DNA of 46,066 bases, taken from the IMG/VR virus record IMGVR_UViG_3300046721_000389, positions 1 through 46,066 of that record, one strand, 5' to 3'. The notes below the pieces were generated by a model that ran no database searches, was not told the origin of the DNA, and worked only from the letters and a program-made list of their open reading frames with translations. Positions within the stretch are counted from its first letter, which is position 1, and each line of letters starts with the position of its first letter. The DNA is from a virus. Positions 6,953 to 13,728 of the stretch are shown here, in pieces. The position numbers and the translations under genes are program-made.

Positions 6953-7239
6953 AACACTGCTCCCACTGCGGTCAACTGCTGCCGGAACTGCGCGCGGGCA
7001 GGCGGCTGCCGCCGTTGAAGGCGCGCCTGTTCGATCTGGTGAAGCGCGCCGGCGCGGCCGGCATCGCGACCAACGATCTCTACTCTGCGCTGTACCCCGA
7101 CGCATCCAACCGCATATCCGCCGTCAAGGTGCACGTCGCGCAGATCAACACCAAGCTGACCGGCACGGGGGTCCGCATCTCGGGCGCCGGCGGCCGCTAT
7201 CGCCTGATCACACCAACGGCGAGGGTGGCGGCTGCATGA
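6949..7239 (+). CDS. Winged-helix DNA-binding protein with N-terminal CxxC
   Basis: 96 aa. It starts MKHCSHCGQLLPEL (one CxxC knuckle, C4 and C7), then a winged-helix region: LFDLVKRAGAAGIATNDLYS, RISAVKVHVAQINTKLTGTG, and a wing VRISGAGGRYRLI. The VHVAQINTKL plus GGRYRL pattern is like OmpR/PhoB-type wings. It is coupled at both ends (ATGA overlaps). It is probably a regulator of the early operon or of host genes; target unknown. Confidence 0.65.
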   Translation: MKHCSHCGQLLPELRAGRRLPPLKARLFDLVKRAGAAGIATNDLYSALYPDASNRISAVKVHVAQINTKLTGTGVRISGAGGRYRLITPTARVAAA

Positions 7240-7517
7240 CCGACGACGCGACGGACCTGCGTTACGGCGCAATCATTGACGGCGAGCCCGGCGCCTATGG
7301 CATCGTCGTTCCCGATCTGCCCGGTTGCACGGCAATGGGGAAAACAATCAACGAGGCATGCGACGCAGCGGAAGCGGCGGCGCGCGCATGGATCGCCGTG
7401 ACTGTTGCCGAGGGCGGGACTATTCCCAAGCCACGTTTCCCGCTTAGAGCCTTGCTCGGGGAATCCCCGGAAGACGGGATGATCGTCATGATCTCAGTGG
7501 AGAATAAGGACCAATGA
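7236..7517 (+). CDS. HicB-like protein (first of two)
   Basis: 93 aa. RYGAIIDGEPGAYGIVVPDL, then GCTAMGKTINEACDAAEAAA with AWIAVTVAEGGTIPKPR, is the HicB partial-RNase-H fold: substrate-like strand, PDLPGC motif, then a helix with regular Ala and Glu. HicB proteins normally neutralise HicA mRNA interferases. No HicA-like gene (short dsRBD-fold toxin with catalytic His) is present beside it, so this is an orphan. The start overlaps the upstream stop. Confidence 0.75.
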   Translation: MTDDATDLRYGAIIDGEPGAYGIVVPDLPGCTAMGKTINEACDAAEAAARAWIAVTVAEGGTIPKPRFPLRALLGESPEDGMIVMISVENKDQ

Positions 7518-7711
7518 CCGTGCCGATCTACCCTCTGCACACCGTACCAGACGACAACGGCACGATCCTGATCACCTGTCCGGTGCTGCCGGAAGTGACC
7601 ACGTTTGCCGAAACCAAAGACGACATCGCGCACAATGCGGCCGATGCAATCGAGGAAGCGATAGCTGCACGAATTCACGACGGCCGACCGGTGCCGGAAC
7701 GACATGACTGA
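7514..7711 (+). CDS. HicB-like protein (second of two)
   Basis: 65 aa. The same fold as the preceding gene in shorter form: PDDNGTILITCPVLPEVTTF, then IAHNAADAIEEAIAARI and GRPVPERHD. The start overlaps the previous stop (ATGA) and its end overlaps the GIY-YIG gene by eight bases. Two unlike HicB-type proteins in tandem without toxin suggest anti-toxin decoys against host HicA, or a different use of the fold. Confidence 0.68.
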   Translation: MTVPIYPLHTVPDDNGTILITCPVLPEVTTFAETKDDIAHNAADAIEEAIAARIHDGRPVPERHD

Positions 7712-8132
7712 AGACGCCACGCTGATCGTCGACCTGATCCAGGCGGGGGTGGCGCCCGAGCTCGTCGGCCGCGTGGTCGAGGTGATGCTGCGCGATCGCG
7801 CGCGTCTCGCGGCGGCTCCACATCAAGCCGAGCGGCCCGCGCCCAAGGCAACCGAGCCGTGCTCCGTTTACGGCCTGACGGACCCACGTTCACAGGAAGT
7901 GTTCTATGTCGGAATTTCCAACAAGCCACGAATTAGATTAACCCGGCATCTCTACGACCCGGCTTCGTCAGCTTATTATCGAGCAAATGAAGTACGCGAG
8001 CTTGGCTTGTGCGTCGGCATTAGAATTTTTGGCAAATTTCAAACGAGAGCAAAAGCCCTCGATCTTGAATCCAAGCTGATCCGCCAATTACCAAACTTAC
8101 TTAACGTGGCTGGGCGGGAGGTCGCGTCGTGA
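7704..8132 (+). CDS. GIY-YIG nuclease-domain protein
   Basis: 142 aa. Residues 1-40 are a helical segment (LIVDLIQAGVAPELVGRVVE) resembling the N-terminus of the next gene. Residues 52-135 are a GIY-YIG domain: VYG (55-57) and YVG (68-70) form the two motif strands, with Arg residues at 76-81, probable catalytic E122 in LESKLI, and a terminal Asn in PNLLN. The domain part (about 7890-8110) is visibly richer in A and T than its neighbours, which suggests recent acquisition. It could be a homing-type or repair endonuclease. Confidence 0.75.
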   Translation: MTEDATLIVDLIQAGVAPELVGRVVEVMLRDRARLAAAPHQAERPAPKATEPCSVYGLTDPRSQEVFYVGISNKPRIRLTRHLYDPASSAYYRANEVRELGLCVGIRIFGKFQTRAKALDLESKLIRQLPNLLNVAGREVAS

Positions 8133-8839
8133 TCGACATCGCCGTCCTCGAGGCCATGGTTGCTGCCGGCGCCACCGCGGAGGTGATTGTCGCTGCGATT
8201 AAGGCCGACGGTGCCGCCGAGGCTGAGCGCAAAGCGGACGCCGCAGCGAAGAAGCGCCTAATTCGCGCTGGTCACAGAAAGTCCCAGAATGTCCCAGCCG
8301 AAACCACGACTGTCCCGCAAAATGCCGGGACATCGCGGGACATGACATCACCTCCTCCCCCCCTTTCTCCCCCTTCCTCCCCCCCTTCTTCCCTTTCCCC
8401 TATAACCCCTATCCCTTCTACCCTCCCTTCATCCCCCTCATACCCCCCCGCCTTGGTCGCGCGCGAGATCGATGATCATAATTTCGATAAGCCAGAACGC
8501 GAACGAGCAAGCAGGCTACCGAAGGAGTGGGAACCGAACGGACGAGACCTCAGTTTCGCAACGCGAACGCTCGGTGGCCTCTTGGCTGTTGAAGATGAGC
8601 TAGCCAAGTTTCGGGACCACTGGGCAGCGAAGCCTGGAGCAGGCGGACGCAAGCTGGACTGGGACGCGACTTGGCGGAACTGGGTTCGCACCGCCAAGGA
8701 CCGCCAGCGCGGGCCGCCGCGCACACCGAGCTTCATCGAACTGGAGAACGAGTTGAGGAAAGCCCATGCGTACGACAGACCTGACGACGACCAAACACCC
8801 GACCTCCTCGGCGACCACTTTACCGATCCCCCGGACTAA
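8129..8839 (+). CDS. Replication-associated protein with proline/serine linker
   Basis: 236 aa, start GTG 8129 with GGGAGG upstream and GTGA overlap. A short helical N-terminus (to residue 60) leads to a Pro/Ser/Leu linker (residues about 72-108) encoded by a polypyrimidine tract. The C-terminal domain (LPKEWEPNGRDLSFATR, FRDHWAAKPGAGGRKLDWDA, TWRNWVRTA) is the small domain found at the end of many phage replication-initiator-like and YdaU/DnaT-like proteins. No N-terminal winged helix of the usual O-protein type is obvious. Its location before the loader-like gene fits a replication role. Confidence 0.6.
   Translation: MIDIAVLEAMVAAGATAEVIVAAIKADGAAEAERKADAAAKKRLIRAGHRKSQNVPAETTTVPQNAGTSRDMTSPPPPLSPPSSPPSSLSPITPIPSTLPSSPSYPPALVAREIDDHNFDKPERERASRLPKEWEPNGRDLSFATRTLGGLLAVEDELAKFRDHWAAKPGAGGRKLDWDATWRNWVRTAKDRQRGPPRTPSFIELENELRKAHAYDRPDDDQTPDLLGDHFTDPPD
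8351..8449 (+). repeat. Polypyrimidine/polypurine tract
   Basis: 8351-8401 is an uninterrupted run of 51 pyrimidines on the plus strand. It continues to about 8449 with only scattered A residues and G absent until the end. It is translated as a Pro/Ser/Leu linker. Tracts like this can form triplex or single-stranded structure. Lying within a replication gene, it is a candidate origin or unwinding element by analogy with lambda ori inside O. Confidence 0.9.
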
Positions 8840-9482
8840 CAGCGCGGCTGACAGGTTGCTGCGCTGGGCCCGGTCGGGGGCCTACCGGACGCCGGGCCGT
8901 CAACGGCTGCAACTGATCAACGTGCCGAACAAAGCCGAGCGCGCGATTCTCAAGGCACGCTGGATCGAGGTGCGCGACCACATGCACAAGCTCGACAAGC
9001 AGATCGTGGTGGCGGCGTTGATCGATCTGTTCGGCTGCTACCGCAACGGGCTTAAGGGTAACGAAGACGCGCGCACGGTGGCGATGAAATACTTGAGCGA
9101 GATGGCGGGCCTCCCGACGTGGGCGATCGTGCGCGCCTGCGAGCAAATCCGCGGTGGCGCCTTCGACGAGCACACGACCTATCCACCATCGACCATCGCG
9201 CTAAAGCAGATTGCGCAAACCTATTGCGCAGTGCCGCTGACGGAGATGCACCAGATCGCCGAGGTGCTGCAGGGAGAGTCGGCGCCAGAGGCCGTCTCAG
9301 ACGCGGAGGGAGCGCGCGTGGCGAGTTTGCTGCGGGGGTTGGCCACCACCCTACGTGCCACGCCCTCGCCCTCGTCAGTGGTCATTAATCGGGACGCGCG
9401 GCCACGCAAGCCGTGGGCGGGCGAAGTGTCGCCGGAGCTGGCGGCCCTCATCCAGGCGGAGTCCAAGGAGCAACCGTCATGA
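8766..9482 (+). CDS. Hypothetical protein after the replication gene
   Basis: 238 aa. The ATG at 8766 has GAGGAAA just upstream and overlaps the previous gene by 74 bases. There is a basic central helical domain (ERAILKARWIEVRDHMHKLD, then LFGCYRNGLKGNEDARTVA) followed by LPTWAIVRACEQIRGGAFDE and a Pro-rich C-terminus. No Walker motif is seen, so it is not a DnaC-type ATPase loader. Position suggests a replication partner in the place of lambda P, but this is inference only. Confidence 0.65.
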   Translation: MRTTDLTTTKHPTSSATTLPIPRTNSAADRLLRWARSGAYRTPGRQRLQLINVPNKAERAILKARWIEVRDHMHKLDKQIVVAALIDLFGCYRNGLKGNEDARTVAMKYLSEMAGLPTWAIVRACEQIRGGAFDEHTTYPPSTIALKQIAQTYCAVPLTEMHQIAEVLQGESAPEAVSDAEGARVASLLRGLATTLRATPSPSSVVINRDARPRKPWAGEVSPELAALIQAESKEQPS

Positions 9483-9491
9483 CTGACTCGT

Positions 9492-9767
9492 ATGAATGAG
9501 CAGATCGCAAAAGACATAAGCAACTGGTCCCAAGAACGGATCGTGCAGTGGTTCAACGACTCGGTGGACCGCTACATGATGGCGGACCTCAGTGTGCAGG
9601 AGGCGAACTGCCGTACTGTGGCGACCTTGATGCAGACGCTCGCAATCGTGCTCGCCCAGTCGAAAACCACCCCGGAAGCATGTGCTTGGAAATTGATGGA
9701 GGCGATCAGGAACGTGCGCAAATTGGAGCGCGAGGGGCGCGACGCGATGACGAGTGCGATGCGATGA
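9492..9767 (+). CDS. Small hypothetical protein
   Basis: 91 aa, not recognised. All-helical: ISNWSQERIVQWFNDSVDRY, NCRTVATLMQTLAIVLAQS, AWKLMEAIRNVRKLEREG. An AAGGAG lies 17 bases upstream and better serves a seven-codon frame (9479-9499) that begins before and overlaps this start, so translation may be coupled to that leader or to the preceding gene. Confidence 0.6.
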   Translation: MNEQIAKDISNWSQERIVQWFNDSVDRYMMADLSVQEANCRTVATLMQTLAIVLAQSKTTPEACAWKLMEAIRNVRKLEREGRDAMTSAMR

Positions 9768-9788
9768 CAAACCTTGGAGAGTATCGCC

Positions 9789-10034
9789 ATGCCAAAATCT
9801 GAAATCGAAACCATCCGCCAGGACCTCAACGCTTGGCGCCGTCGCGAGGCGTTGCTGTTGCTTACCGCGCGGATTCTTCGCGCCCATCTCAAACACGCAT
9901 TGTCACCGGCCGGCCTCAGCCCGGTTAAGACGGCGCGTGACCTTCAGGCGTTGGACGAGGCTCTGGCGTCATTCGATCCGACTCCGGCACAACAGGCGAT
10001 ACTCGACCCGCCGGCGGTCAATGGGCGGGAGTGA
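9789..10034 (+). CDS. Small hypothetical protein
   Basis: 81 aa, start ATG 9789 with GGAGAG about seven bases upstream. Helical, with IETIRQDLNAWRRREALLLL and a second helix near LSPVKTARDLQALDEALASF. No known family or membrane segment. It is followed closely by the next gene. Confidence 0.58.
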   Translation: MPKSEIETIRQDLNAWRRREALLLLTARILRAHLKHALSPAGLSPVKTARDLQALDEALASFDPTPAQQAILDPPAVNGRE

Positions 10035-10038
10035 CCGG

Positions 10039-10497
10039 ATGCGGCGCGTGGTGCATAGTCTTTGGCACTCGATCGAGAACCTGCACGAGGTGCTGCGCGC
10101 GCGCGCCGACTCAATCAACATCAGCCGTTTACAAATTGATCGGCATGCGAATTTCCCTGATGGTTATAGCAGCAAGGTACTTTCACCGCAGCCAACGAAA
10201 AAACTGAGCATTGAAGGTATCTGCAAACTCGCCCCCGCGCTCGGACTAGATCTAGCGTTGGTCGAGAACGAAACCTATCTCCTGCGGATCCGGTCGCGGT
10301 CGCCGCCGCGCGACTCCAGCCACGCCAAGCACGCCGGTACTGTGCATATCGTTTTCTCGAAGCGACATATGCTTAAGAACTCCAAGAAAGGCGGGCAGAA
10401 CTCGCGCAAGTATGTGAGCAAACGCCGTGCGACAATGCTCGCGCGCAAAGCGGCCAACACGCACTGGGATCGCGTCAGGAAGGAACGAGGCGACTAG
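10039..10497 (+). CDS. HTH-like putative regulator
   Basis: 152 aa from ATG 10039 (GGGAG upstream; an ATG at 10021 is possible). Residues 18-75 (RADSINISRLQIDRHANFPD, GYSSKVLSPQPTKKLSIEGI, then LAPALGLDLALVEN) match a pattern seen in XRE-like proteins of alphaproteobacteria: a recognition helix, GYxSKxLxP and a final LGLxLxxVE strand. The C-terminal half is basic (SKKGGQNSRKYVSKRRA), perhaps binding nucleic acid. Target unknown. Confidence 0.6.
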   Translation: MRRVVHSLWHSIENLHEVLRARADSINISRLQIDRHANFPDGYSSKVLSPQPTKKLSIEGICKLAPALGLDLALVENETYLLRIRSRSPPRDSSHAKHAGTVHIVFSKRHMLKNSKKGGQNSRKYVSKRRATMLARKAANTHWDRVRKERGD

Positions 10498-10532
10498 GGA
10501 TGACACGAGTGAATAAATCCGCGGCATAGGAA

Positions 10533-10772
10533 ATGGGACGAGTGAACGAGGAAATGAGAAAATTAATCTCGGATGCGCAGGAGCGTGCATTAAATCCAGT
10601 GAAGTATTCATGGGCCACTGGTGGCGTGGTGCCCGACGAGCGCATGATGCCGCCGGCAGAGCGCGCGGCTTACGCTAATGGGTGGATGGCGCGGCAGTGC
10701 GAGGTTGATGAGCTGGTGGCCGAGGTCGAGCGGCTGCGCGGCAAGATCGCGCGCGATGCACCGAGTGAATAA
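10533..10772 (+). CDS. Small hypothetical protein
   Basis: 79 aa, not recognised. Starts MGRVNEEMRKLISDAQERAL and ends with a likely coiled-coil (VDELVAEVERLRGKIARD). The middle AAYANGWMARQCEVDELV is of a type seen in small phage proteins. Shine-Dalgarno is weak (GGAA). Thirty-five bases separate it from the previous gene. Confidence 0.5.
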   Translation: MGRVNEEMRKLISDAQERALNPVKYSWATGGVVPDERMMPPAERAAYANGWMARQCEVDELVAEVERLRGKIARDAPSE

Positions 10773-10840
10773 CACCGTGCGGTGCTCCAGCACCGAAACT
10801 CATGCTATGATCTCGGATGCCGTCTGATGCAAGAGTCGAG

Positions 10841-11155
10841 ATGACCTTGGCCTGTGTCGCCGCGCTTGCCGCGCTTGGCTCGCTTGGTGTGTTGATCGCC
10901 TCCGCCCCCGCCCCCGCCATTGCCCAAGTCAAGGTGGAATGCGCCGACGAGCAGACCCGCGAGAAGGTCCGGGCCATCGTCTTGCGCGGAGTTGATGCTG
11001 CACTGGAAGGGCAAGTGGTAAAGCTGTTTAGCATCTGGATGTCGGACCACCGCAGCCCGCCCAAGCACGCGCTGGCCGGCATGGACATTGCCACCAACGC
11101 CTACATCCGCGCGCGCGCCAACGCTCTCAACTGGGCCCCGCCATTATGCCCATGA
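10841..11155 (+). CDS. Small secreted protein
   Basis: 104 aa from ATG 10841 (an in-frame ATG at 10817 is possible). A signal peptide (MTLACVAALAALGSLGVLI ending PAIAQ) precedes a mature chain of about 70 residues with two cysteines, one near the N-terminus (VECADEQ) and one at the end (PPLCP), so a single disulfide is possible. The body is helical (REKVRAIVLRGVDAALEGQV). It is expressed with the early genes, which is unusual for an exported protein unless it modifies the envelope, for example in superinfection exclusion. Function not known. Confidence 0.65.
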   Translation: MTLACVAALAALGSLGVLIASAPAPAIAQVKVECADEQTREKVRAIVLRGVDAALEGQVVKLFSIWMSDHRSPPKHALAGMDIATNAYIRARANALNWAPPLCP

Positions 11156-11168
11156 TCATGGAACGCAA

Positions 11169-11387
11169 ATGAACATCGACCGCACACTCGCCGCACTCGC
11201 GCGCCAGATGAACTATCTGGCCAATACCGCCATGGGCGACCTATCGAAAGACGAGGCTGACCTATTCCACACTGCCTGCGACAACATCAATCAGTTGATG
11301 GAAAGCCGCGACCGCGCCAACAAAGAGATTCTTCCACCATGCCGCCGCGCCTGCATACGTGAGCCGATACGTGGACAGTGGGACTAA
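11169..11387 (+). CDS. Small hypothetical protein, last of the rightward early operon
   Basis: 72 aa, start MNIDRTLAALARQMNYLA at 11169 with GGAA upstream. Helical; ends with a short basic segment containing two Cys (CRRACIREP). No family recognised. It is followed by about 300 bases without a convincing gene. Confidence 0.5.
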   Translation: MNIDRTLAALARQMNYLANTAMGDLSKDEADLFHTACDNINQLMESRDRANKEILPPCRRACIREPIRGQWD

Positions 11388-11688
11388 GTCCTACGACGGC
11401 GAATGGACGCTTGAGGACCGCAACCCGCTTTGCTTCTACCTAGGCACTTCGCAAGCCACCGGGGTGGGCTGGCGTACCCCATCGCAGCAAGTGCCTTGGG
11501 GCCGTTTCCCGCTCGCGGCCCTAACGGTGAGCCTGGCACTTCGCAAGCCTTCGGGAAGGGCTGCGTCCACTCCCTCTCTCAAAAAAAGACCCCCAGGAGG
11601 GCCCGGGGGATTGAAGTAGGGGGCGCAGGGGGGCTGCGCTCCCGGAGTAGACAACGCTACGTCGAACCCTGTGTAGCACGGCGCGCGC
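11388..11688. other. Structured intergenic region between convergent operons
   Basis: No convincing gene. GGCACTTCGCAAGCC occurs twice (11443-11457 and 11535-11549). AGGCACTT (11442-11449) pairs with AAGTGCCT (11489-11496), enclosing a second stem GGGGT/ACCCC (11461-11465 with 11476-11480). A third small stem forms at AGCCTTCGGGAAGGGCT. The region ends in a leftward terminator. It could hold a non-coding RNA or mRNA ends; a GTG-started frame here has no ribosome site and low-complexity content. Confidence 0.5.
11581..11609 (-). terminator. Rho-independent terminator of the leftward accessory operon
   Basis: On the minus strand CCCCC (11609-11605), a loop region with GGGCCC and CCT, then GGGGG (11594-11590) is followed after TC by seven T residues (11587-11581). 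It lies 80 bases after the last leftward stop codon at 11689. Confidence 0.75.
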
Positions 11689-12063
11689 CTATTTGCCAGC
11701 CGGTGGCCCGTACCGCAGATAAAGATTAAGCAGCTTGACGACCGGCCGCGGGATGTTGTCGCCCTTCAGGTAGCGGAACGCCTGCGAGCGCGAAACGCCG
11801 AGTGCACTGGCAGCTCGAACCGTGTCAAGGCCTAGCTTTTCGACAGCCGCGGTGTAATCCTCGGTCGTCATCGTTTCAACCTCGGGTGTCCTCTCGGGCC
11901 CTGATGGAGAGCGGTGGCCGGGGGGCGGCGTGGCAGCCGCTCCCCACTCTTTCCCTGCCTCCTCTAGCAAGTGCGCCAGCCGATAGGCGTCCTCGGCAAA
12001 GGAGTCGGCAGCCTGGCGCAAGGCGCTCGCCAGTGCCTTATGCCTTGCGTCGTTCGTGCTCAC
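11689..12063 (-). CDS. HTH protein, last gene of the accessory operon
   Basis: 124 aa from GTG 12063, which overlaps the previous stop (GTGA); the longer frame upstream is a shadow. The N-terminal helical half (RHKALASALRQAADSFAEDA, AYRLAHLLEEAGKEWG) and a Pro-rich linker lead to a C-terminal HTH (LGLDTVRAASALGVSRSQAF, then RYLKGDNIPRPVVKLLNLYL). This is the style of small phage regulators that bind one operator class. It may control its own operon. Confidence 0.68.
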   Translation of the reverse strand: MSTNDARHKALASALRQAADSFAEDAYRLAHLLEEAGKEWGAAATPPPGHRSPSGPERTPEVETMTTEDYTAAVEKLGLDTVRAASALGVSRSQAFRYLKGDNIPRPVVKLLNLYLRYGPPAGK

Positions 12064-12299
12064 AGTTGCCCGTGCCGCCAGCGACGGCGCGCACCTCCCG
12101 CAAGGTAGAACAGCCCGCCGAAGGCAGCCGCGATGGCCAATCGCAATGCCAGCACGTCGGCGCCACTGGGGAGCGCCGCCAGAAAGGCCACGCACTGGAC
12201 TAACAGAGTCCAAATGCCGAGTCCTTTTGCGAGTCCCGGCAAGGAGTCGGACCAATAGCCGATTGCGATTGCTGGAATGATGATGAATGGATCAAGCAT
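12060..12299 (-). CDS. Small membrane protein
   Basis: 79 aa with two or three transmembrane helices (FIIIPAIAIGYW, IWTLLVQCVAFLAALPSG, LALRLAIAAAFGGLFYLAGG) and a basic C-terminus (ARRRWRH). Its ATG lies six bases after the repeated box of element A. Holin-like in size, but far from the endolysin and on the opposite strand. An envelope or exclusion role is equally possible. Confidence 0.68.
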   Translation of the reverse strand: MLDPFIIIPAIAIGYWSDSLPGLAKGLGIWTLLVQCVAFLAALPSGADVLALRLAIAAAFGGLFYLAGGARRRWRHGQL

Positions 12300-12305
12300 G
12301 CGGGA

Positions 12306-12334
12306 ATCCTCTCGGTTGCCGCCGTGGCTGGCGG
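12306..12334 (-). promoter_or_regulatory. Translation-start hairpin element, copy A
   Basis: Minus strand: 5-bp stem CCGCC/GGCGG (12319-12323 with 12330-12334) closing loop AGCCAC, then box CAACCGAGAGGAT (12318-12306), six bases, ATG at 12299. The stem sequence differs from the other three copies but pairs fully. The loop differs by one base from the others. Confidence 0.7.
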
Positions 12335-12344
12335 GGTGTGATCC

Positions 12345-12449
12345 TTAGATTATCGTTAGAACGATGGTAGCGAGCACGGTAACAACGGCAAAGAAAAATT
12401 GTGCGGCAAGCCACGCACGCTCGCGCCGTTCCCACTGGCTGAATCTCAT
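12345..12449 (-). CDS. 34-residue single-pass membrane microprotein
   Basis: 34 aa: a polar start (MRFSQWERRERAWLAAQ) and a single hydrophobic helix (FFFAVVTVLATIVLTII) to the end. The ATG overlaps the previous stop (ATGA) and has GGAGG four bases upstream. It is the kind of short membrane peptide that often goes unannotated. Function unknown. Confidence 0.62.
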   Translation of the reverse strand: MRFSQWERRERAWLAAQFFFAVVTVLATIVLTII

Positions 12450-12715
12450 GGTTCCTCCGGCCAAAAGGCGTCTTGCTTCAAGTCTTGCGACATCGCACGC
12501 AGCATATCGACTGCATCGTGGAATCGCCCTGCGGTGTGCTTGTGCAAGACGCCCATTTCGTTCTCTCCCAATACCTCCATTTGCTGCACAATCGAGTCGA
12601 GCTTGCGCACTAGTTGAATGAACATTTTTCTAGCCTCTCGGTCAGTCATTTTGGCGGATTCCTTTTCGGTTATGGCTTGGCATAGTCGCTTGTAAGCAGG
12701 GTGTGATGGGTGCAT
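12446..12715 (-). CDS. Small hypothetical protein
   Basis: 89 aa from ATG 12715 (GGAGGG six bases upstream). Helical, with KMTDREARKMFIQLVRKLDS and a His-rich middle (MGVLHKHTAGRFHDAVDMLR). It ends DAFWPEEP. It begins 12 bases after the preceding gene and is coupled to the 34-residue microprotein. The large frame extending further upstream is antisense-type noise. No family recognised. Confidence 0.62.
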   Translation of the reverse strand: MHPSHPAYKRLCQAITEKESAKMTDREARKMFIQLVRKLDSIVQQMEVLGENEMGVLHKHTAGRFHDAVDMLRAMSQDLKQDAFWPEEP

Positions 12716-12726
12716 GGCGCGCCCTC

Positions 12727-13515
12727 CTATGCTGCGTTGCGTGTGATGATGACGCGGGATGCGACGTTGCTGGCCTTGCGCTTGGCCGAACCGTGCGCTG
12801 GGAATCCGACTGCCACCTTCCGATCGCGCACTGCGCACAACATGCAATCGACGCAGCGAGTCTCTTCCTGATAGGTGGCAGGACAGACTACGACGCGCGT
12901 GCCGGCCTGCGTATGTATCTCGGTCCTGCCGTGAACCTCTTTCGGGAGAACAACGGCAACGGGCGCGATTCCCAGCGCCACAAGCGAATCGACTTCCGCC
13001 ACGCTGTTGGCCGATAGGTTCACAGTGAATCCGTTGCGATTCGCATGGGCGACAGCGGCCGCATTGGACGCGGCTTGTGATTCCGTGACAGTGTCGCTGG
13101 CGAGCACGGGCTTGTGCGTATACGTCCATCCGCGCTTGCGCCCATTGGCAGCAACGAGTCGTCGCAATGCGCGAGCATCAATGTTATCGCCAATGCCAGG
13201 AAGATCGCCGGCCTGCCCGTGGCGCCACGGCTGGCCGATCGGCAACTGTGACACCGCATAGCAGTAGCGATTCCACGGCAAAGATTGCATCTTTGCGCCA
13301 ACGCCATTCGTCCAGACATAGCCGGGCGAATAGGACGATAGTGCTTTCCATATGATGGCGAGCGGGCCCGCCTCGGCGTAGCAACCGCCCGCCTTGAGCG
13401 GGCATACGTCCGGGCACGTTTCATTGCTTACAGTCGAAACGGGAATCGGCCCAATCTTTGAGTTGCTGGATTTCAGGGTGAAGTAGACAGCGTAATCCGT
13501 AGCATGGCGAACCAT
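12727..13515 (-). CDS. Cysteine-cluster phage protein (DUF7227/gp88-like)
   Basis: 262 aa from ATG 13515. The N-terminus FTLKSSNSKIGPIPVSTVS followed by C34, C38 and C45 (TCPDVCPLKAGGCYAEAG), and a C-terminal set of four Cys (VVVCPATYQEETRCVDCMLC), match a family found in many phages and mobile elements without known function. The two cysteine groups could together bind metal or an iron-sulfur centre. The middle contains alternating strands and helices ending VNLSANSVAEVDSLVALG, compatible with a barrel. It follows hairpin element B and is the main gene of the accessory operon. Confidence 0.72.
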   Translation of the reverse strand: MVRHATDYAVYFTLKSSNSKIGPIPVSTVSNETCPDVCPLKAGGCYAEAGPLAIIWKALSSYSPGYVWTNGVGAKMQSLPWNRYCYAVSQLPIGQPWRHGQAGDLPGIGDNIDARALRRLVAANGRKRGWTYTHKPVLASDTVTESQAASNAAAVAHANRNGFTVNLSANSVAEVDSLVALGIAPVAVVLPKEVHGRTEIHTQAGTRVVVCPATYQEETRCVDCMLCAVRDRKVAVGFPAHGSAKRKASNVASRVIITRNAA

Positions 13516-13521
13516 GGTGTG

Positions 13522-13555
13522 ATCCTCTCGGTGTGATGCGGGCGTGGCATCCCGC
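13522..13555 (-). promoter_or_regulatory. Translation-start hairpin element, copy B
   Basis: Minus strand: stem GCGGG/CCCGC (13551-13555 with 13538-13542), one A-G mismatch, loop TGCCAC (13549-13544), then a diverged joining segment and box ACCGAGAGGAT, six bases, ATG at 13515. Confidence 0.72.
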
Positions 13556-13576
13556 GGTTGTGTTAGTGATTTAGGT

Positions 13577-13690
13577 TTAGTCGATGCTTTCAAGCTCGGC
13601 GTAGCAAATGACGCAAACGGCAAGCGTCAGTAGCGTGGCAATGCCGATGCAAACCAAATCGAGCACGTAAACCATATCAAGGTAAGTCAT
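13577..13690 (-). CDS. 37-residue single-pass membrane microprotein
   Basis: 37 aa: MTYLDMVYVLDLVCIGIATL then LTLAVCVICYAELESID. One long hydrophobic helix with three Cys and an acidic end. The ATG is six bases after the box of element C, which itself follows the hammerhead ribozyme. Not recognised; too small for usual gene callers. Confidence 0.62.
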   Translation of the reverse strand: MTYLDMVYVLDLVCIGIATLLTLAVCVICYAELESID

Positions 13691-13696
13691 AGGGGT

Positions 13697-13728
13697 ATCC
13701 TCTCGGTTGGGTCCCGGTGGCACGGGAC
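13697..13728 (-). promoter_or_regulatory. Translation-start hairpin element, copy C
   Basis: Minus strand: 6-bp stem GTCCCG/CGGGAC (13728-13723 with 13716-13711), loop TGCCAC (13722-13717), box CCAACCGAGAGGAT (13710-13697), six bases, ATG at 13690. Directly adjoins the 3' strand of the ribozyme's stem II. Confidence 0.75.

Noticed and set aside
11359-11619. 86-codon frame with GTG start in the structured region
   Set aside because: No ribosome site, overlaps the previous gene and runs through repeats and the terminator.
13538-13555. Hairpin elements as Rho-independent terminators
   Set aside because: No U tract follows any of them; they are followed by a constant ribosome box and start codon.
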